This document shows, in pieces, positions 1-7,972 of a stretch of 64,000 nt of DNA. The translations under genes and the position numbers were made by a program. Location: contig JBJTOK010000010.1 in NCBI GenBank assembly GCA_046074525.1, positions 62,001 to 126,000 of the forward strand, given 5' to 3'. The notes beneath the pieces are model-generated. The model had not been told where the DNA came from and ran no database searches. It worked only from the letters and a program-made list of their open reading frames with translations. Within the stretch, counting starts at the first letter, position 1. Every line of letters starts with the position of its first letter. Origin of the DNA: JAHEZL01 sp046074525 (lineage in GTDB: Bacteria > Bacteroidota > Bacteroidia > Flavobacteriales_C > GCA-002722245).

Positions 1-323
1 TCAATGATTACACCGCTGCACCGGTCTTCATGGACAAAGGATCAGGCGCACACGAATGGGTAATTGAATTTGAAGAAAATCCGAAAGATTTGAATTACTT
101 TACAGAAAGTTTGGATAATGCTTTAAAAACCCTCAATTCTGATTACGAAGCCAAACGCTACAAAAATATGGTGCTGCACAAACCTGAAGTCACCACTGTA
201 GCGCGCGGTACTTTTTACAAATGGTTTAAAAGCAAGGACAAGCTGGGCGGACAAAACAAAATTCCCCGACTGTCGAATGACCGCATATTTGTTGAAGAAA
301 TAAAAAAATTCACTGCGCAATGA
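1..323 (+). CDS. GH3-family protein, C-terminal end (5' truncated by window)
   Basis: The reading frame is open from the window edge, so this is only the last ~107 residues. The tail, with a DYTAAPVF segment, a GAHEWVIEFE segment and a GGQNKIPRLSNDR stretch near the end, is what I recognise from the bacterial GH3 (auxin-responsive promoter) family common in Bacteroidota. GH3 proteins belong to the adenylate-forming superfamily and join acyl groups to amino acids in plants. The bacterial substrate is not known. The Met at base 30 is internal and not the start. The stop codon overlaps the ATG of the next gene (ATGA), which suggests translational coupling with the lipoprotein downstream. The family call rests on the C-terminal motif alone. 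Confidence 0.8.
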   Translation, partial: NDYTAAPVFMDKGSGAHEWVIEFEENPKDLNYFTESLDNALKTLNSDYEAKRYKNMVLHKPEVTTVARGTFYKWFKSKDKLGGQNKIPRLSNDRIFVEEIKKFTAQ

Positions 324-1186
324 TGTCGAAAATCCTCTGGAGTCTCCCTTTCTTCGCCCTGGTGCTGAGCTGCGGATTTACCGCCGGCAGCTCAAAACTT
401 ACAACAAAAAAAAGCAGCAGCGACAGTATTGTCGCTATCGACAGCTCATTGATGAACAAAATAAACCTGGAAAGAATTTTAAAAGTGGAAGGCAACAAAC
501 TTTACACTGATCCAGTGGAAAATTACTACATCAGCAACCAGGTTTCCCTTTGGAAAACAAGCTCACAAAACAATTTGAGTTTCACTTATAGTTTAAAAAG
601 ATTGGGGAATATCACCACTATTGATGCCGGAGACCCTATGAAAGTACTGGTGTTTCACAAGGATTTGTCCCTGATCACCTTCCTTGATAATTTCCTGGCA
701 GAGGAAAGCAGTGTGCAGCTGATGGATTTCGGACTCGATCAGGCGGAAGTGGTGTGTAAGGCGCTGAATAACGGCATTTGGGTGTACGATGTAAAACAGG
801 ATAAACTGGTAAAAATCAACTCAGCATTGAAAGTAGATGTAGAGATTTTGAACATCCAGCGCATCATCGGCGAAAGTTTTTCTCCCACACAAATGCTGGA
901 AAGAAATAACGGACTCTACCTCAACGATCCGCAAAAAGGGATTTTTGTATTTGATAATTACGGCGCTTTTGTTCGCAGGATACCCGAACTCAACATCAGT
1001 AAATTCAACGTTATTGAGAATCTTATCACTTTCCGCAGAGGCGATGAAATCTTTTCGCTGAACAAGGAAACACTCGAGTTATTTAAAATCTATTCCGACC
1101 CAGGGATGAGCGACTTCAGCATCACCGAAAAAAAACTCTACATTCTTAAGGGCGATAGCCTTCATATTTATAAATTAATACCTTAA
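320..1186 (+). CDS. Predicted lipoprotein, hypothetical, beta-propeller-like
   Basis: A 288-residue protein starting at an ATGATG that overlaps the upstream stop. The N-terminus (MMSKILWSLPFFALVLSCG) has a hydrophobic core followed by a lipobox-type LVLSC, so it is probably a lipoprotein anchored at about Cys18. The rest is soluble, with short strand-like stretches such as GIFVFDNYGAFVRRIP and EIFSLNKETLELFKIY. These read like the blades of a beta-propeller sensor, but no diagnostic motif is visible. I do not recognise a named family. It may be co-transcribed with the GH3 gene upstream and the nucleoside kinase 28 bp downstream. Function unknown. Confidence 0.8.
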   Translation: MMSKILWSLPFFALVLSCGFTAGSSKLTTKKSSSDSIVAIDSSLMNKINLERILKVEGNKLYTDPVENYYISNQVSLWKTSSQNNLSFTYSLKRLGNITTIDAGDPMKVLVFHKDLSLITFLDNFLAEESSVQLMDFGLDQAEVVCKALNNGIWVYDVKQDKLVKINSALKVDVEILNIQRIIGESFSPTQMLERNNGLYLNDPQKGIFVFDNYGAFVRRIPELNISKFNVIENLITFRRGDEIFSLNKETLELFKIYSDPGMSDFSITEKKLYILKGDSLHIYKLIP

Positions 1187-1214
1187 TTTAGCCTCTGGCT
1201 TAAATCAAAAAATT

Positions 1215-1829
1215 ATGCATGTAGCTGTAGCAGGAAATATCGGATCAGGAAAAACTACACTCACCTCAATGCTTGCAAAGCATTACGGATGGGAAGCAAA
1301 CTATGAGGATGCCGACGACAACCCTTATCTGAACGACTTCTACGAAGACATGCAACGCTGGTCGTTCAACCTGCAGATTTATTTCTTGAACACCCGATTC
1401 AGCAAAATCCAGGAAATCCGCCAATCAGGAAAAAATGTAATTCAGGACAGAACCATTTATGAAGATGCCTACATCTTTGCGCCCAACCTGCATTCCATGA
1501 ACCTCATGATCAAGCGCGATTTTACAACTTACTCTAATTTATTCAACCTTTGCAATAGCCTTATCCAGGCTCCCGATTTGCTGATTTACCTGCGCGCAAG
1601 TGTTCCAACCCTGGTGAACCAGATTCAAAAAAGAGGAAGAGATTACGAAGCCGGTATCCGCTTGGATTACCTAACCCGCTTGAATGAGCGTTATGAAGCA
1701 TGGATCTCTACTTACACAGCAGGCAAGCTTCTTATCATTGATGTGGACAGCAACAAATTCCCTGAAAACAAAGAGGACTTAGGAAAAATCATCAGTAAGA
1801 TTGATGCTGAGATTAATGGATTATTCTAG
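1215..1829 (+). CDS. Deoxynucleoside kinase
   Basis: A 204-residue P-loop kinase of the deoxyadenosine/deoxyguanosine kinase family, which phosphorylates deoxynucleosides to dNMPs in the cytoplasmic salvage pathway. The Walker A GNIGSGKT lies at residues 7-14. The family DR(S/T) motif appears as D78-R79-T80 preceded by NVIQ, and the LID-type Arg cluster KRGRDYE is near residue 139. Length is normal for bacterial dNKs (~200-220). The ATG start fits the family, whose P-loop sits close to the N-terminus. The end overlaps the start of a small membrane protein gene. Exact base preference cannot be read from the sequence. Confidence 0.9.
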   Translation: MHVAVAGNIGSGKTTLTSMLAKHYGWEANYEDADDNPYLNDFYEDMQRWSFNLQIYFLNTRFSKIQEIRQSGKNVIQDRTIYEDAYIFAPNLHSMNLMIKRDFTTYSNLFNLCNSLIQAPDLLIYLRASVPTLVNQIQKRGRDYEAGIRLDYLTRLNERYEAWISTYTAGKLLIIDVDSNKFPENKEDLGKIISKIDAEINGLF

Positions 1830-2070
1830 CAACAATAGATTTGTACGACTTTTCTATTCCAAAGCAGAAAAAATAAAAAAGATCACCGGTGTGGTCTTTC
1901 TTATCTCCTTTTCTTCTGCAGTACTTGCACTTCCTTTTATTTTACCTCCGGAAGATTTTCAATTAAAAGGTTTTGTGATATACTTATGGATTTACGACAT
2001 CATGTATCTTATTATTCCTTCTGCTCTATTGTGGCTGGTAATAAAATCAATGCAGAGAAAAGTATACTAA
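1816..2070 (+). CDS. Small membrane protein, hypothetical
   Basis: About 84 residues from the ATG at 1816; an ATG at 1804 is also possible and would lengthen the overlap with the kinase gene. Two hydrophobic segments are evident: ITGVVFLISFSSAVLALPFI and, near the end, a stretch containing IMYLIIPSALLWLVI. A basic tail (KSMQRKVY) follows. The amphipathic, Lys-rich N-terminus would stay in the cytoplasm. I do not recognise the family. The overlap with the kinase suggests one transcript. It converges with the GNAT-like gene on the other strand, with only 5 bp between stops. Confidence 0.65.
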   Translation: MDYSSNNRFVRLFYSKAEKIKKITGVVFLISFSSAVLALPFILPPEDFQLKGFVIYLWIYDIMYLIIPSALLWLVIKSMQRKVY

Positions 2071-2075
2071 AAAAA

Positions 2076-2987
2076 CTACTTCTTCAACAACTTCAACGGA
2101 AAACCAAGTCTATTCACCTTAACAAACAAATAGGGATGATTTTGCGCTCCAAAACTTTGGTAAAAGCGACCGAGATTTTCGTCATTGGATCCTTCAAAAT
2201 CAAAGATGATTTTTTGTCCGGAATACTCCTGAATCACCGAATCTATCAAGAAGGGCATTGCGCCTGTATTGCGCCCTGTCTCATTATTTCCTGAGAAAAG
2301 AAAAATGACTCTCCCCTTTGTTTTCAGGAAACAGGCTGCGGCACAAATTTCACCTTCATGTAACACGTGCTTTACGTCCAGAATTCCTTTGTAATCGCAA
2401 GTATCCATCAGCTCTTCAAAACGCACATAATCCGAAGTGGTGAGGGTTTTGATGCTCTTCCCTTTTTCTTCACGGAAGAGGTTAATGACTTCTATAGCCT
2501 TGGCAACTCTCTCTATCTGCAGATTTTTTTGTTGCGCCTTCCTGATGTTCCTTCTGCAATTTTCTGAATAACCCTTCCTTATTTCTTCATAACCAGATGA
2601 GAGATCCAACTCATAATTCACGCAGCTTTTGGTGATACCATGTGCTTTAAACCCATTAAATGTATTAAGGTAATACTCCAGAAACCTGAATTTTGAATGG
2701 GCAAGCTGCAAGACTTCCTCAAGAATATTTTCAGCAACAGGTATTTTGGAATACAATCCCAGCTGTTGCACGAAAAACGGGGGAAACACATACTTAATCC
2801 CGAATTTCTTGTTCCATGGCAAAGGAAAAACCGCGTCGTAATTGCCCACCACTATAGCATCCCATTGTTTACAGACTTCATCCAGGTACCACGTAAAAGC
2901 ATAAGGCAGTTGTTGGATGCTCTGCTGAATGCAGATATTCCATTGCTGCTTATCAATTTTTTTATTTTCGAGATACTTAATTTCCAT
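2076..2987 (-). CDS. GNAT/FemAB-like acyltransferase family protein
   Basis: A 303-residue cytosolic protein. The second half (from about residue 130, with GYEEIRKGYSENCRRNIRKA, then VLHEGEICAAACFL and IIFDFEGSNDENLGRFYQSF) matches the layout of the Acetyltransf_6 / FemAB-like double-GNAT proteins common in Bacteroidota. These are annotated as acetyltransferases acting on sugars or peptides of the envelope. The substrate is unknown. Its start overlaps the 3' end of the polysaccharide-deacetylase gene by 11 bp, so the two are translationally coupled and probably act in the same cell-surface pathway. The family assignment is by overall pattern rather than by a catalytic motif. Confidence 0.7.
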   Translation of the reverse strand: MEIKYLENKKIDKQQWNICIQQSIQQLPYAFTWYLDEVCKQWDAIVVGNYDAVFPLPWNKKFGIKYVFPPFFVQQLGLYSKIPVAENILEEVLQLAHSKFRFLEYYLNTFNGFKAHGITKSCVNYELDLSSGYEEIRKGYSENCRRNIRKAQQKNLQIERVAKAIEVINLFREEKGKSIKTLTTSDYVRFEELMDTCDYKGILDVKHVLHEGEICAAACFLKTKGRVIFLFSGNNETGRNTGAMPFLIDSVIQEYSGQKIIFDFEGSNDENLGRFYQSFGAQNHPYLFVKVNRLGFPLKLLKK

Positions 2988-4290
2988 CCGGTTTCGCGTA
3001 TTCCACCATATCTACATACACCTTACGCCAACCTCTCCACAAGCCGCGGTCGTTCATTGAATCATTGTGCCACAAGGAAATGAAAATGCCATTCACCGCC
3101 TTCACCTGATCAATGATAGGCTTGTAATGTTCCATTGCTTTCTCGGGCGGAATTTTCTGGTAGTACTTCAAGGTTCCTTCCATGATAGCGAAAGGATAAA
3201 TCTTCAGCGAAGTTTCTATTTCCAGATCCAGATCATAAAAAAAGAAAGGTGTACACAATCCGGCCCTGAAGCCATAATCCGATGCATAACCCATCGTATA
3301 GTCTTCAAGGATATCAAGTTCAATTAAATTGCGGTAAGTATCAGGCAGCGACATTTTCAAAAAGTGTTGCCGACTCTTAAAAACCTCTCGGTTGATAACG
3401 CCACTCAAACGAGATACTTCCTTCGACAGTTGTCCGGGTTTATCATTAGAGCCAAACGAAGGATGGATGCCTACCTGCGCGTAATCGGCCAGCGACTTAA
3501 TAAGTGAGCGGAATTTCCTGCTCTCCACCGAAATACTTTTGTCGTTCACTCCATAATCGCCCAAAAGGAAGAAATAGAGATACTCCAGATTGTATTTTTT
3601 CTGCAGATCAAGTTGAAAATCATAAGTATCATAGGGATCTTTCTCGGCGCCGGTAAGTACCCTCAGGCGCTCTTTAAAAGTCTTCATATCCAGCATCGAC
3701 AACGACTTCAAAAATCCTCCAACACTTCTGACGAAACCCTTTTCCTGGTAGGCATAAGCATTATCAATATCGATGGAAGAAATGAAGCGGTACACTTTTT
3801 CCTGAAAAACCAGCTCAGGATATTTCTGAGACAATACTTCCTTAAAGTGCTGAGCCCATTTGTTGACCACAGGTTGGTGAAGAAAATTGTAGCTGTATGC
3901 TAAACTCGCCTGCGCATCAAACCTGTCGTACACATCACGAATGTGCGGAAGATACTCTTCATATCTGCTGGCGAGAAAAAAAGCGGCGGAAAAAATATCA
4001 AAAGGCAGTGCCGATTTCGGTCCCACAGAGAAGAAAGCCTTCGTGTCTTTCCAATTGAAAACAGCAATGTCCTGATCGCTGATCCCCGTTTCAAACAAAA
4101 GGCCCTTCGACTGGATAAACAATTCATCACCGAAAGGCTGATGGCTATAGGTGAGCCTGGGCCCCTCCTGCTTCAGGAAAAAGTCTTTGTCGGCAGTCAG
4201 TTCAAACTTAACCCCATAAACATCCCTGAAAATGAGGTTGAAGGCGTATTTTGCCCTGCTCGTTATTTTTGGAGTGTAGATGAGAATCAT
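2977..4290 (-). CDS. Polysaccharide deacetylase family protein
   Basis: A 437-residue protein of the Bacteroidota-type polysaccharide deacetylase family, with a long N-terminal extension before a NodB-like core. The metal-binding Asp pair is probably D174/D176 in SSIDIDNAYAY, a second motif is GIHPSFGSND near residue 274, and a late LWHND lies near residue 412. No signal peptide is visible, so it is predicted to be cytoplasmic or peripheral, unlike many deacetylases. The gene is first in an operon with the overlapping GNAT-like gene. A near-consensus -7 box (TACCTTTC, minus strand, 4295-4302) lies 4 nt before the ATG, which would give a leaderless mRNA. The sugar substrate is unknown. Confidence 0.82.
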   Translation of the reverse strand: MILIYTPKITSRAKYAFNLIFRDVYGVKFELTADKDFFLKQEGPRLTYSHQPFGDELFIQSKGLLFETGISDQDIAVFNWKDTKAFFSVGPKSALPFDIFSAAFFLASRYEEYLPHIRDVYDRFDAQASLAYSYNFLHQPVVNKWAQHFKEVLSQKYPELVFQEKVYRFISSIDIDNAYAYQEKGFVRSVGGFLKSLSMLDMKTFKERLRVLTGAEKDPYDTYDFQLDLQKKYNLEYLYFFLLGDYGVNDKSISVESRKFRSLIKSLADYAQVGIHPSFGSNDKPGQLSKEVSRLSGVINREVFKSRQHFLKMSLPDTYRNLIELDILEDYTMGYASDYGFRAGLCTPFFFYDLDLEIETSLKIYPFAIMEGTLKYYQKIPPEKAMEHYKPIIDQVKAVNGIFISLWHNDSMNDRGLWRGWRKVYVDMVEYAKPDGN

Positions 4291-4357
4291 TACGGAAAGG
4301 TAAAAGAAACATTGTTAAAAAGGAAGAATTTGCCTTTCTGCTTTTAAGATTTTAGCG

Positions 4358-4365
4358 TAAGTTTG
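4358..4365 (+). promoter_or_regulatory. Bacteroidota -7 promoter box upstream of purQ
   Basis: TAAGTTTG is a perfect match to the Bacteroidota -7 consensus TAnnTTTG and lies 23 nt before the purQ ATG. A TTTG at 4329-4332 could be the -33 element, although the 25-bp gap is longer than usual. Prediction by pattern only. Confidence 0.45.
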
Positions 4366-4388
4366 TGCATCACAAAAAATTTATTCGA

Positions 4389-5087
4389 ATGAAGTTTGGC
4401 GTAATTACTTTCCCGGGATCCAACTGCGATCAGGACATGATATATGTTTTAAAAAACATTTTGGGCCAGAAGGTGGAAACTCTCTGGCATAAAGACCGTG
4501 ACCTGAAAGGCTGTGATTTCGTTGTTCTTCCTGGCGGATTCTCTTACGGTGATTACCTGCGCTCGGGCGCCATTGCACGCTTCTCTCCTATCATGGAAGA
4601 AGTAATAAAGCACGCCGGAAAAGGTGGTTATGTGCTGGGCGTTTGCAACGGTTTTCAGATTTTATGTGAAGCTGGTTTAACTCCGGGCGCGCTCCTGCTC
4701 AACAACTCTCAAAAATTCATTTGTAAAAACGTATATATTACTCCACAAAGCTCAGATGCCGCTATCTGTAGCTCACTCACCAAACACAAGGCTTACCAGA
4801 TTCCGATCGCTCATGCGGAAGGACGCTTTTATGCCGACAAAGAGACTTTGTGGCAACTCAACGAAAACGATCAGGTGATCTTCCGCTACTGCGACAAGGA
4901 CGGTAACATCAACGATGCTGCTAACCCTAACGGTGCTATTGATAACATCGCCGGTGTTTGCAACAAAACCAAGAATGTTTTTGGCATGATGCCGCACCCT
5001 GAAAGAGCTGCCGATGAGGAACTCAACAATATCGACGGACGATTGATTTTTGAATCGTTGATTGAAGGGGTATTAGCAAAAGTGTAA
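4389..5087 (+). CDS. purQ: Phosphoribosylformylglycinamidine synthase subunit PurQ
   Basis: A 232-residue class I glutamine amidotransferase that supplies ammonia for FGAM synthesis, the fourth step of IMP biosynthesis, together with PurL and PurS. The N-terminus MKFGVITFPGSNCDQD is typical of PurQ. The nucleophile is Cys86 in VLGVCNGFQIL, and the catalytic His203/Glu205 lie in GMMPHPER. I chose the ATG at 4389 because the family begins directly with this beta strand. A longer in-frame start at 4365 would add eight unconserved residues and would sit inside the promoter box. A free-standing PurQ implies that this organism uses the small-PurL type of enzyme; purL and purS are not in the window. 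Confidence 0.96.
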   Translation: MKFGVITFPGSNCDQDMIYVLKNILGQKVETLWHKDRDLKGCDFVVLPGGFSYGDYLRSGAIARFSPIMEEVIKHAGKGGYVLGVCNGFQILCEAGLTPGALLLNNSQKFICKNVYITPQSSDAAICSSLTKHKAYQIPIAHAEGRFYADKETLWQLNENDQVIFRYCDKDGNINDAANPNGAIDNIAGVCNKTKNVFGMMPHPERAADEELNNIDGRLIFESLIEGVLAKV

Positions 5088-5096
5088 AAATTTAGC

Positions 5097-5148
5097 GTGA
5101 GGGTAAGTCTTTTGAGTGATCACACTCTAAACCCGCTCTCACACTGAT
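5097..5148. repeat. Imperfect palindrome between purQ and anmK (dispersed repeat family C)
   Basis: An imperfect inverted repeat whose centre is GAGTG-ATCA-CACTC. The right half (5125-5148, read on the minus strand) is a 24-bp unit beginning ATCAGTGTGAGAG that recurs at 63674-63697 with two mismatches. The repeat overlaps the last codons and the TGA stop of anmK. It sits between convergent genes, so it could serve as a bidirectional terminator, but there is no clean T-tract. Confidence 0.6.
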
Positions 5149-6191
5149 ATTATCACTCCCCCACTACTGTCCCTCTTTGCTCCCGTTACACTTGCCAAGC
5201 TATTCGGTAAATTCAAATACCGCAACACACCTAGGAAAGCAAAAATAATCGCTTCTTTAAAATCGATCACTGCTGCTTCGGGTACCACCACATCACCTTT
5301 TTTAAAATTGGCCTTGAGTCTTTCTATAAGGAAAGTATTTTTTGCACCACCGCCTGTCACCAGCAAAGAACCTGGTTTTACTGCGGCAACAATACTTTGG
5401 GCGATGTACTCAACAAAAGTGCTCAACTGATCTTCCTTACTTAAGGCAGAAGTGTTCAACAGCGGGAAATAATGTTTTTCAATGTATTCAATGCCCAAAG
5501 ATTTCGGCGCAGGAAGCTGATTAAACTCCACTGCACTCAGCTGTTGTAATAAAGCTGAATCTACTTTTCCTTTTGATGCGATCTTACCCCCATCATCGTA
5601 GTTTTTTCCGAAATGCCCGACCAGCGTGTTCAGCACAATGTTGACCGGACAAATATCGAAGGCCAGGCGCTTCCCTCCTTCATGGAAAGAAACATTGGCG
5701 ATACCACCCAGATTCAAACAATTGTCGTAGGCTGAAAACAACAACTCGTCACCAATCGGCACGAGCGGCGCACCCTGTCCGCCCAACGCCACATCCAGCG
5801 TACGGAAATCACCTATAGTTATTTTTTGCGTTATGGCAGCGATGTGATTAAGATCTCCGATCTGCAAAGTCAATCCTATTTCCGGCTGATGGAAAATGGT
5901 ATGTCCGTGAGAAGAAATGAAATCAACTTCCATTTTATTTTCATCAATGAATTTCTTCACCTGCAGCCCCGTCCATTTTCCGTAATCCACATGTAACTTG
6001 CTTAGTTCATTGCCGGTATAAGAGCGAGCGTTTTGCAGTTGTTCTTTTAAGGTTTTGTCGTAGGACACGGTGCAGGCTGCACCTGCATGAAAACTCCATC
6101 CATCAACTTTTTGCGTGAATTCGCAATAGGCGATATCGAGTCCGTCCAGCGACGTTCCCGACATTAATCCAATAACTTTAAATATTTTCAT
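5139..6191 (-). CDS. anmK: Anhydro-N-acetylmuramic acid kinase
   Basis: A 350-residue sugar kinase of the AnmK family. It hydrolyses and phosphorylates 1,6-anhydro-MurNAc to MurNAc-6-phosphate during peptidoglycan recycling in the cytoplasm. The N-terminal GLMSGTSLDGLDIAY is the family signature, and GDFRTLDVALGGQGAPLVP holds the substrate-binding core. The segment that reads FDTGPGN in proteobacterial enzymes is FDICPVN here, keeping the Asp expected to be the catalytic base. The last codons and stop lie within a dispersed repeat. The ATG at 6191 sits 4 nt after a near-consensus -7 box (TATTTTTC, minus strand, 6196-6203). Confidence 0.93.
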   Translation of the reverse strand: MKIFKVIGLMSGTSLDGLDIAYCEFTQKVDGWSFHAGAACTVSYDKTLKEQLQNARSYTGNELSKLHVDYGKWTGLQVKKFIDENKMEVDFISSHGHTIFHQPEIGLTLQIGDLNHIAAITQKITIGDFRTLDVALGGQGAPLVPIGDELLFSAYDNCLNLGGIANVSFHEGGKRLAFDICPVNIVLNTLVGHFGKNYDDGGKIASKGKVDSALLQQLSAVEFNQLPAPKSLGIEYIEKHYFPLLNTSALSKEDQLSTFVEYIAQSIVAAVKPGSLLVTGGGAKNTFLIERLKANFKKGDVVVPEAAVIDFKEAIIFAFLGVLRYLNLPNSLASVTGAKRDSSGGVIISV

Positions 6192-6239
6192 CGCTGAAAA
6201 ATACTAGAATTAATTTAAATTAGAGAAAACCCTCACACC

Positions 6240-7379
6240 ATGAATTTAGAATTATCCGAAGAACATAAAATGATTCAGCAGGCTGCGCGTGATTTTGCAC
6301 GCAACGAATTGTTACCTGGCGTTATCGAAAGAGACGAAAAACAAAAATTCCCGAAAGAGCAGATTGAAAAACTCGCTGCCCTCGGATTCATGGGCATGAT
6401 GGTAGATCCTAAATACGGCGGTGCCGGTATGGACACTATCTCCTATGTGCTGGCGATGGAAGAAATTTCAAAGATTGATGCATCGGTTTCTGTATGCATG
6501 AGTGTGAATAATTCATTGGTATGTTGGGGACTTGAGCACTACGGCAACGAAGCGCAAAAACAAAAATATTTGGTACCTCTCGCCAAAGGAGAAAAAATCG
6601 GCGCTTTCTGCCTCTCCGAGCCGGAAGCCGGATCTGATGCAACTTCACAGCGCACTACAGCCATCGATAAAGGAGATCATTATTTGCTCAATGGCACTAA
6701 AAACTGGATCACCAACGGCAGCACTGCCTCAACATATTTAGTCATTGCACAAACCGATGTAGCCAAAGGCCATCGCGGCATTAACGCTTTTATCGTTGAA
6801 AAAGGCTGGGACGGATTTGTAGTCGGCAAGAAAGAAGACAAGCTCGGTATCCGTGGTTCCGACACACACTCATTAATGTTCACCGATGTAAAAGTGCCTA
6901 AAGAAAATCGCATTGGCGAAGATGGTTTCGGCTTTAAATTCGCAATGAGCACACTCTCTGGCGGACGCATTGGCATTGCTTCACAAGCGCTTGGTATCGC
7001 CAGCGGTGCTTACGAACTTGCACTTCAATATTCCAAAGAAAGAAAAGCTTTTGGTAAACCGATTTCCGAACACCAGGCCATTGCTTTCAAGCTCGCTGAT
7101 ATGGCCACGCAAATCAATGCTGCGCGTCTTTTGTGTTTAAAAGCCGCATGGATCAAAGATCAACATGGCGACTACACCGAAGCAGGTGCTATGGCGAAAC
7201 TCTATGCTTCCAAAGTAGCAATGGATACTACTGTTGAGGCTGTACAAATTCACGGTGGCTATGGCTTCGTAAAAGAATACCATGTGGAGCGCTTGATGCG
7301 AGATGCCAAAATCACACAGATTTATGAAGGGACAAGTGAAATTCAAAAAGTGGTGATTAGTAGGGGGATCTTGAAATAA
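6240..7379 (+). CDS. Acyl-CoA dehydrogenase (short/medium chain type)
   Basis: A 379-residue FAD-dependent acyl-CoA dehydrogenase. It catalyses alpha,beta-dehydrogenation of acyl-CoA in beta-oxidation or branched amino-acid breakdown, passing electrons to ETF. The FAD/substrate loop CLSEPEAGSDATS is at about residues 122-134. The catalytic base is Glu363 in QIYEGTSEIQ, placed as in butyryl- and medium-chain enzymes rather than isovaleryl-type ones. The ATG start gives the canonical LSEEHKMIQ N-terminus. The gene is monocistronic and divergent from anmK. Chain-length preference cannot be decided here. Confidence 0.95.
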   Translation: MNLELSEEHKMIQQAARDFARNELLPGVIERDEKQKFPKEQIEKLAALGFMGMMVDPKYGGAGMDTISYVLAMEEISKIDASVSVCMSVNNSLVCWGLEHYGNEAQKQKYLVPLAKGEKIGAFCLSEPEAGSDATSQRTTAIDKGDHYLLNGTKNWITNGSTASTYLVIAQTDVAKGHRGINAFIVEKGWDGFVVGKKEDKLGIRGSDTHSLMFTDVKVPKENRIGEDGFGFKFAMSTLSGGRIGIASQALGIASGAYELALQYSKERKAFGKPISEHQAIAFKLADMATQINAARLLCLKAAWIKDQHGDYTEAGAMAKLYASKVAMDTTVEAVQIHGGYGFVKEYHVERLMRDAKITQIYEGTSEIQKVVISRGILK

Positions 7380-7390
7380 AAACAGACAAT

Positions 7391-7472
7391 AAGAGCGATA
7401 GGTCCTTCGGAGTACCTCAGTTTATATGTTTGAAAAGTATAAACTGAGGTACTCCGAAGGACCTATCGCCCT
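7391..7472. repeat. Long perfect palindrome (dispersed repeat family A, copy 1)
   Basis: Arms 7395-7426 and 7438-7469 are perfect 32-bp inverted repeats around an 11-nt loop. With one mismatch the pairing extends to 7392 and 7472. The outer end reads GCGATAGGTCCTTCGG. A second element with the same outer motif is at 20095-20186. Both lie between convergent genes, so a role as bidirectional transcription terminator is plausible, although the size and dispersion look more like a REP/MITE-type element. Confidence 0.8.
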
Positions 7473-7484
7473 ACACTTAAATCC

Positions 7485-7928
7485 TCACTGCTTTTCCAGC
7501 TTTAAAACATACATCGAATCCAATTGAAGATCAAAGCTTCTTTCCTGGAAATTCATGATTTTGCCAGAAATAAAACCCAGTAATTCGCCTGTGGGTGCTT
7601 TATGATTAATAATAATAGAATCCTTTTCATTCAATATATAGTCCGTCTTATCAAATATGATTGCATTACTCTCCACTAAAGAATCCGAACGAAATTCAAC
7701 AAGACGATTAATACTACCATCGTAAATAAACAGATCCTTAAACGCCTCTCCAGACAATGCACTTATTGGCGGATGTACCTTCCATTTCGGATCAAATTTG
7801 AAAACCTTCGAACCATCTGCGTGAACGACATTAACAATTTTCCATTTTCCAACTATCTTCTCATTTGGATTGCTAGTACAAGCAATCAAAAACAGTGAAA
7901 ATACAACTACAGTAATTTTAAACTTCAT
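7485..7928 (-). CDS. Predicted lipoprotein, lipocalin-like, hypothetical
   Basis: A 147-residue protein whose N-terminus MKFKITVVVFSLFLIACTSN is a classic lipoprotein signal with LIAC as lipobox. I prefer the ATG at 7928; one three codons upstream (7937) is also in frame. The mature part begins EKIVGKWKIVNV, the opening of the lipocalin-like small beta-barrel domains frequent in Bacteroidota. It continues with short beta strands (EFRSDSLVES, SFDLQLDSMYVLKL). No ligand or partner can be inferred. It lies downstream of the SPFH gene but is separated from it by a strong hairpin. Confidence 0.8.
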   Translation of the reverse strand: MKFKITVVVFSLFLIACTSNPNEKIVGKWKIVNVVHADGSKVFKFDPKWKVHPPISALSGEAFKDLFIYDGSINRLVEFRSDSLVESNAIIFDKTDYILNEKDSIIINHKAPTGELLGFISGKIMNFQERSFDLQLDSMYVLKLEKQ

Positions 7929-7935
7929 ATCAATC

Positions 7936-7972
7936 AATAAATAAGAGCCGCTTGTGGCGGCTCTTATTTATT
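7936..7972 (-). terminator. Hairpin terminator after the SPFH gene
   Basis: A perfect 16-bp stem (7936-7951 with 7957-7972), GC-rich at the tip (GAGCCGC) and AT-rich at the base, around a 5-nt loop. It begins at the stop codon of the SPFH-protein gene, followed on the minus strand by a T-rich stretch. This is the shape expected of an intrinsic terminator. Confidence 0.8.
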